Source of the DNA: Anaerolineae bacterium
Lineage (GTDB): Bacteria; Chloroflexota; Anaerolineae; JAFGEY01
Direction: 5' to 3'
Length of the DNA: 43,109 nt
NCBI GenBank assembly: GCA_016929775.1
Contig: JAFGIE010000126.1
Span: 1 to 43,109 of the forward strand
The position numbers were made by a program, and so were the translations under genes. Below the pieces are notes generated by a model that did not search any database, was not told where the DNA came from, and saw only the letters and a program-made list of their open reading frames with translations. Shown here piece by piece: positions 41,937 to 43,109 of this stretch (positions are counted from its first letter, which is position 1; every line of letters begins with the position of its first letter).

Positions 41937-42899
41937 ATGATCGACGAAATCACGGCGCAGGCACTGGACTGCGAGCGGTTCATCGAGGAGCAGGTCTGGG
42001 CGATCCGGGCTGCCGTCGGCGATGGGACGGCGATCAATGCCTTGTCGGGCGGCGTCGACTCGTCCACCGTGACCATGCTCGGGCACCGCGCCCTCGGAGA
42101 GCGCCTGCGCACGGTCTTTATCGACAACGGGCTGATGCGCGAGGGTGAGCCACAGCAGATCGCGAGCCTGTTCAGAGGCCTGGGCGTCCCGGTCGAGATC
42201 GTGGACGCCCGCGATGCATTCCTGAGCGCGCTGGCGGGGATCGCCGATCCGGAGGAGAAGCGGGAGGCAGTCACGCAGACCTTCTACCGGGATGTCTTTG
42301 GGCGCATCGTGCGCGAGAGCGGGGCCACGTCGCTGCTACAAGGCACGATCCTGACCGACGTGGACGAGACAGTCGCCGGCATCAAGCGCCAGCACAACGT
42401 CTTTGCACAACTGGGCATCGATCCCCGGCAGGCCTTTGGGTACCAGATCATCGAGCCCCTGCTCCAGCTGCGAAAGGACGGCGTGCGCAAGCTGGCGGAG
42501 GCGCTCGGGCTCCCCCAGAGCGTGTACGACCGCATGCCGTTCCCGGGTCCTGCGCTGGCGGCGCGCGTGATCGGCGAGGCGACGCCCGAGCGCCTTGCCA
42601 CCGTCCGCAAGGCGACAACAGTGGTCGAGCGGCTGCTCGCAGGTACAGGGGCATTCCAGGTCATGGCGATCCTGCACCAGGATCGGGTGACCGGGATGCG
42701 TGACGGGAAGCGCGACTTTGGGCTGCAGATCGAGGTGCGCTGTTGGGAAAGCGCCGACGCGCGCACGGCGCGCCCAACGCCGCTCCCCTACGCGCTGCTC
42801 GAGCAGCTGGCGTCCGAGATCGTGCGCGAGGTGCCCGGCGTGGTGAGCGTCACCTACAACATCACGTCCAAACCGCCCTCGACGATGGAGGCAGTCTAG
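41937..42899 (+). CDS. guaA: GMP synthase ATP-pyrophosphatase subunit (GuaA C-terminal type)
   Basis: A 320-aa protein that matches only the synthetase half of bacterial GuaA: the PP-loop SGGVDSST (37-44), FIDNGLMREGE, the IKSHHN-equivalent IKRQHN, MPFPGPALAARVIGE, and the dimerisation end VVSVTYNITSKPPSTMEAV. It adenylates XMP and uses ammonia to form GMP. The glutaminase domain is absent, as in the two-subunit archaeal enzyme, so a separate GATase must be encoded elsewhere. ATG 41937 follows GGGAGGA (41924-41930). It is 104 bases after the SGNH gene, with GC-rich sequence and no clear promoter between. Confidence 0.92.
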   Translation: MIDEITAQALDCERFIEEQVWAIRAAVGDGTAINALSGGVDSSTVTMLGHRALGERLRTVFIDNGLMREGEPQQIASLFRGLGVPVEIVDARDAFLSALAGIADPEEKREAVTQTFYRDVFGRIVRESGATSLLQGTILTDVDETVAGIKRQHNVFAQLGIDPRQAFGYQIIEPLLQLRKDGVRKLAEALGLPQSVYDRMPFPGPALAARVIGEATPERLATVRKATTVVERLLAGTGAFQVMAILHQDRVTGMRDGKRDFGLQIEVRCWESADARTARPTPLPYALLEQLASEIVREVPGVVSVTYNITSKPPSTMEAV

Positions 42900-42931
42900 C
42901 GCGCGTCCTTCCCTCGTGCGGGTCACTTGTG

Positions 42932-43042
42932 ATGACCCTCTTTGCCTATCACTATGTGATCGCGGCGCTCGTGATCGCGATGCTGGCCTTTTTGACTCTC
43001 ACGTACTTCCCGCCGAGGGTTGCCCGAGGGCAATCGCATTAA
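42932..43042 (+). CDS. Possible 36-aa single-span membrane peptide
   Basis: A short frame, MTLFAYHYVIAALVIAM and so on, with one strong hydrophobic span (about residues 6-26) and a basic tail (PPRVARGQSH). There is no good Shine-Dalgarno sequence before ATG 42932. It lies 32 bases after guaA and ends 15 bases before the next -10 box. It could be a real small membrane protein or chance. Confidence 0.3.
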   Translation: MTLFAYHYVIAALVIAMLAFLTLTYFPPRVARGQSH

Positions 43043-43053
43043 AAGTCGACCTC

Positions 43054-43062
43054 TGGTAGAAT
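43054..43062 (+). promoter_or_regulatory. Extended -10 promoter element for the last gene
   Basis: TGG followed by TAGAAT (43057-43062) forms an extended -10. No convincing -35 box is found 16-18 bases upstream. The leader to the start at 43095 would be about 25 bases. Confidence 0.45.
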
Positions 43063-43094
43063 ACCCTCCAAACAAGCTCACAAGGAGGAGACCG

Positions 43095-43109
43095 ATGCCA
43101 GAGAATCCA
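43095..43109 (+). CDS. Start of a gene cut by the window edge
   Basis: ATG 43095 opens a frame reading MPENP at the window end. AAGGAGG (43082-43088) is an excellent ribosome binding site at ideal spacing, and a -10 element lies upstream, so this is very likely a real gene. Five codons do not allow identification. Confidence 0.65.

Overview
The window is GC-rich bacterial DNA, densely packed with genes. Sigma-70-type promoters (TTGACA/TATAAT-like hexamers with 17-base spacers), Shine-Dalgarno sites and stop/start overlaps are easy to find. The gene content fits an anaerobic or facultative Chloroflexota, most likely of the Anaerolineae type: a large homodimeric pyruvate:ferredoxin oxidoreductase, a stand-alone GMP synthase ATP-PPase subunit, many GT-C and GT2 glycosyltransferases, and propeller lipoproteins. 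This taxonomic call is an inference from gene content; the window has no rRNA or other marker gene that settles it.

Layout. Positions 1-393 hold a three-copy 87-bp tandem repeat and no convincing gene. A GT39-type membrane glycosyltransferase (394-2139) and a large protein resembling an alpha/alpha-toroid polysaccharide lyase (2262-4820) follow. A regulated-looking leader precedes nifJ (5099-8677), then an intrinsic terminator and upp (8752-9378). From 9413 to 25314 runs a co-directional surface-glycan locus: a GT2 transferase, two large membrane proteins (one fusing a membrane domain to a heparinase-like lyase domain), a GT4, a B12-type radical SAM enzyme, two tandem CDP-paratose/tyvelose-epimerase-like SDR proteins, another GT4, another GT2, two SAM methyltransferases and a flippase-like membrane protein. 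Many of these genes overlap by 4-19 bases, so they probably form one or a few operons that build and export a modified polysaccharide or glycolipid.

Next come secreted and envelope proteins: a four-repeat secreted protein (25481-26953) with its own promoter, and a TolB/PD40-propeller lipoprotein (27039-28199). A dolichol-phosphate-mannose-synthase-like GT2 with a membrane tail and an overlapping methyltransferase follow (28240-30026). On the minus strand, rmlD and a rhamnosyltransferase-like GT2 overlap (30043-31816). They are transcribed divergently from an uncharacterised 173-aa gene that overlaps threonine synthase (32077-33800); each direction has its own well-formed promoter.

The region 33860-41832 looks like a catabolic module: a TIM-barrel protein overlapping a DUF4438 protein, a DapA/NanA-type aldolase, an aldo/keto reductase, a cytoplasmic GH20 hexosaminidase, a small membrane protein overlapping a propeller lipoprotein, and an SGNH hydrolase. 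Its promoter candidate lies across the 3' end of thrC. The window closes with guaA (ATP-PPase subunit), a possible 36-aa membrane peptide, and the first five codons of another gene.

The most interesting items are: the paired SDR proteins that carry Phe and Tyr at the same catalytic position; two lyase-like proteins, one membrane-anchored inside the glycan locus; the TIM-barrel/DUF4438 catabolic module of unknown substrate; the repeat-built secreted protein; and several unusual expression signals (nifJ leader dyad, terminator abutting the upp ribosome binding site, possible leaderless glycosyltransferase).
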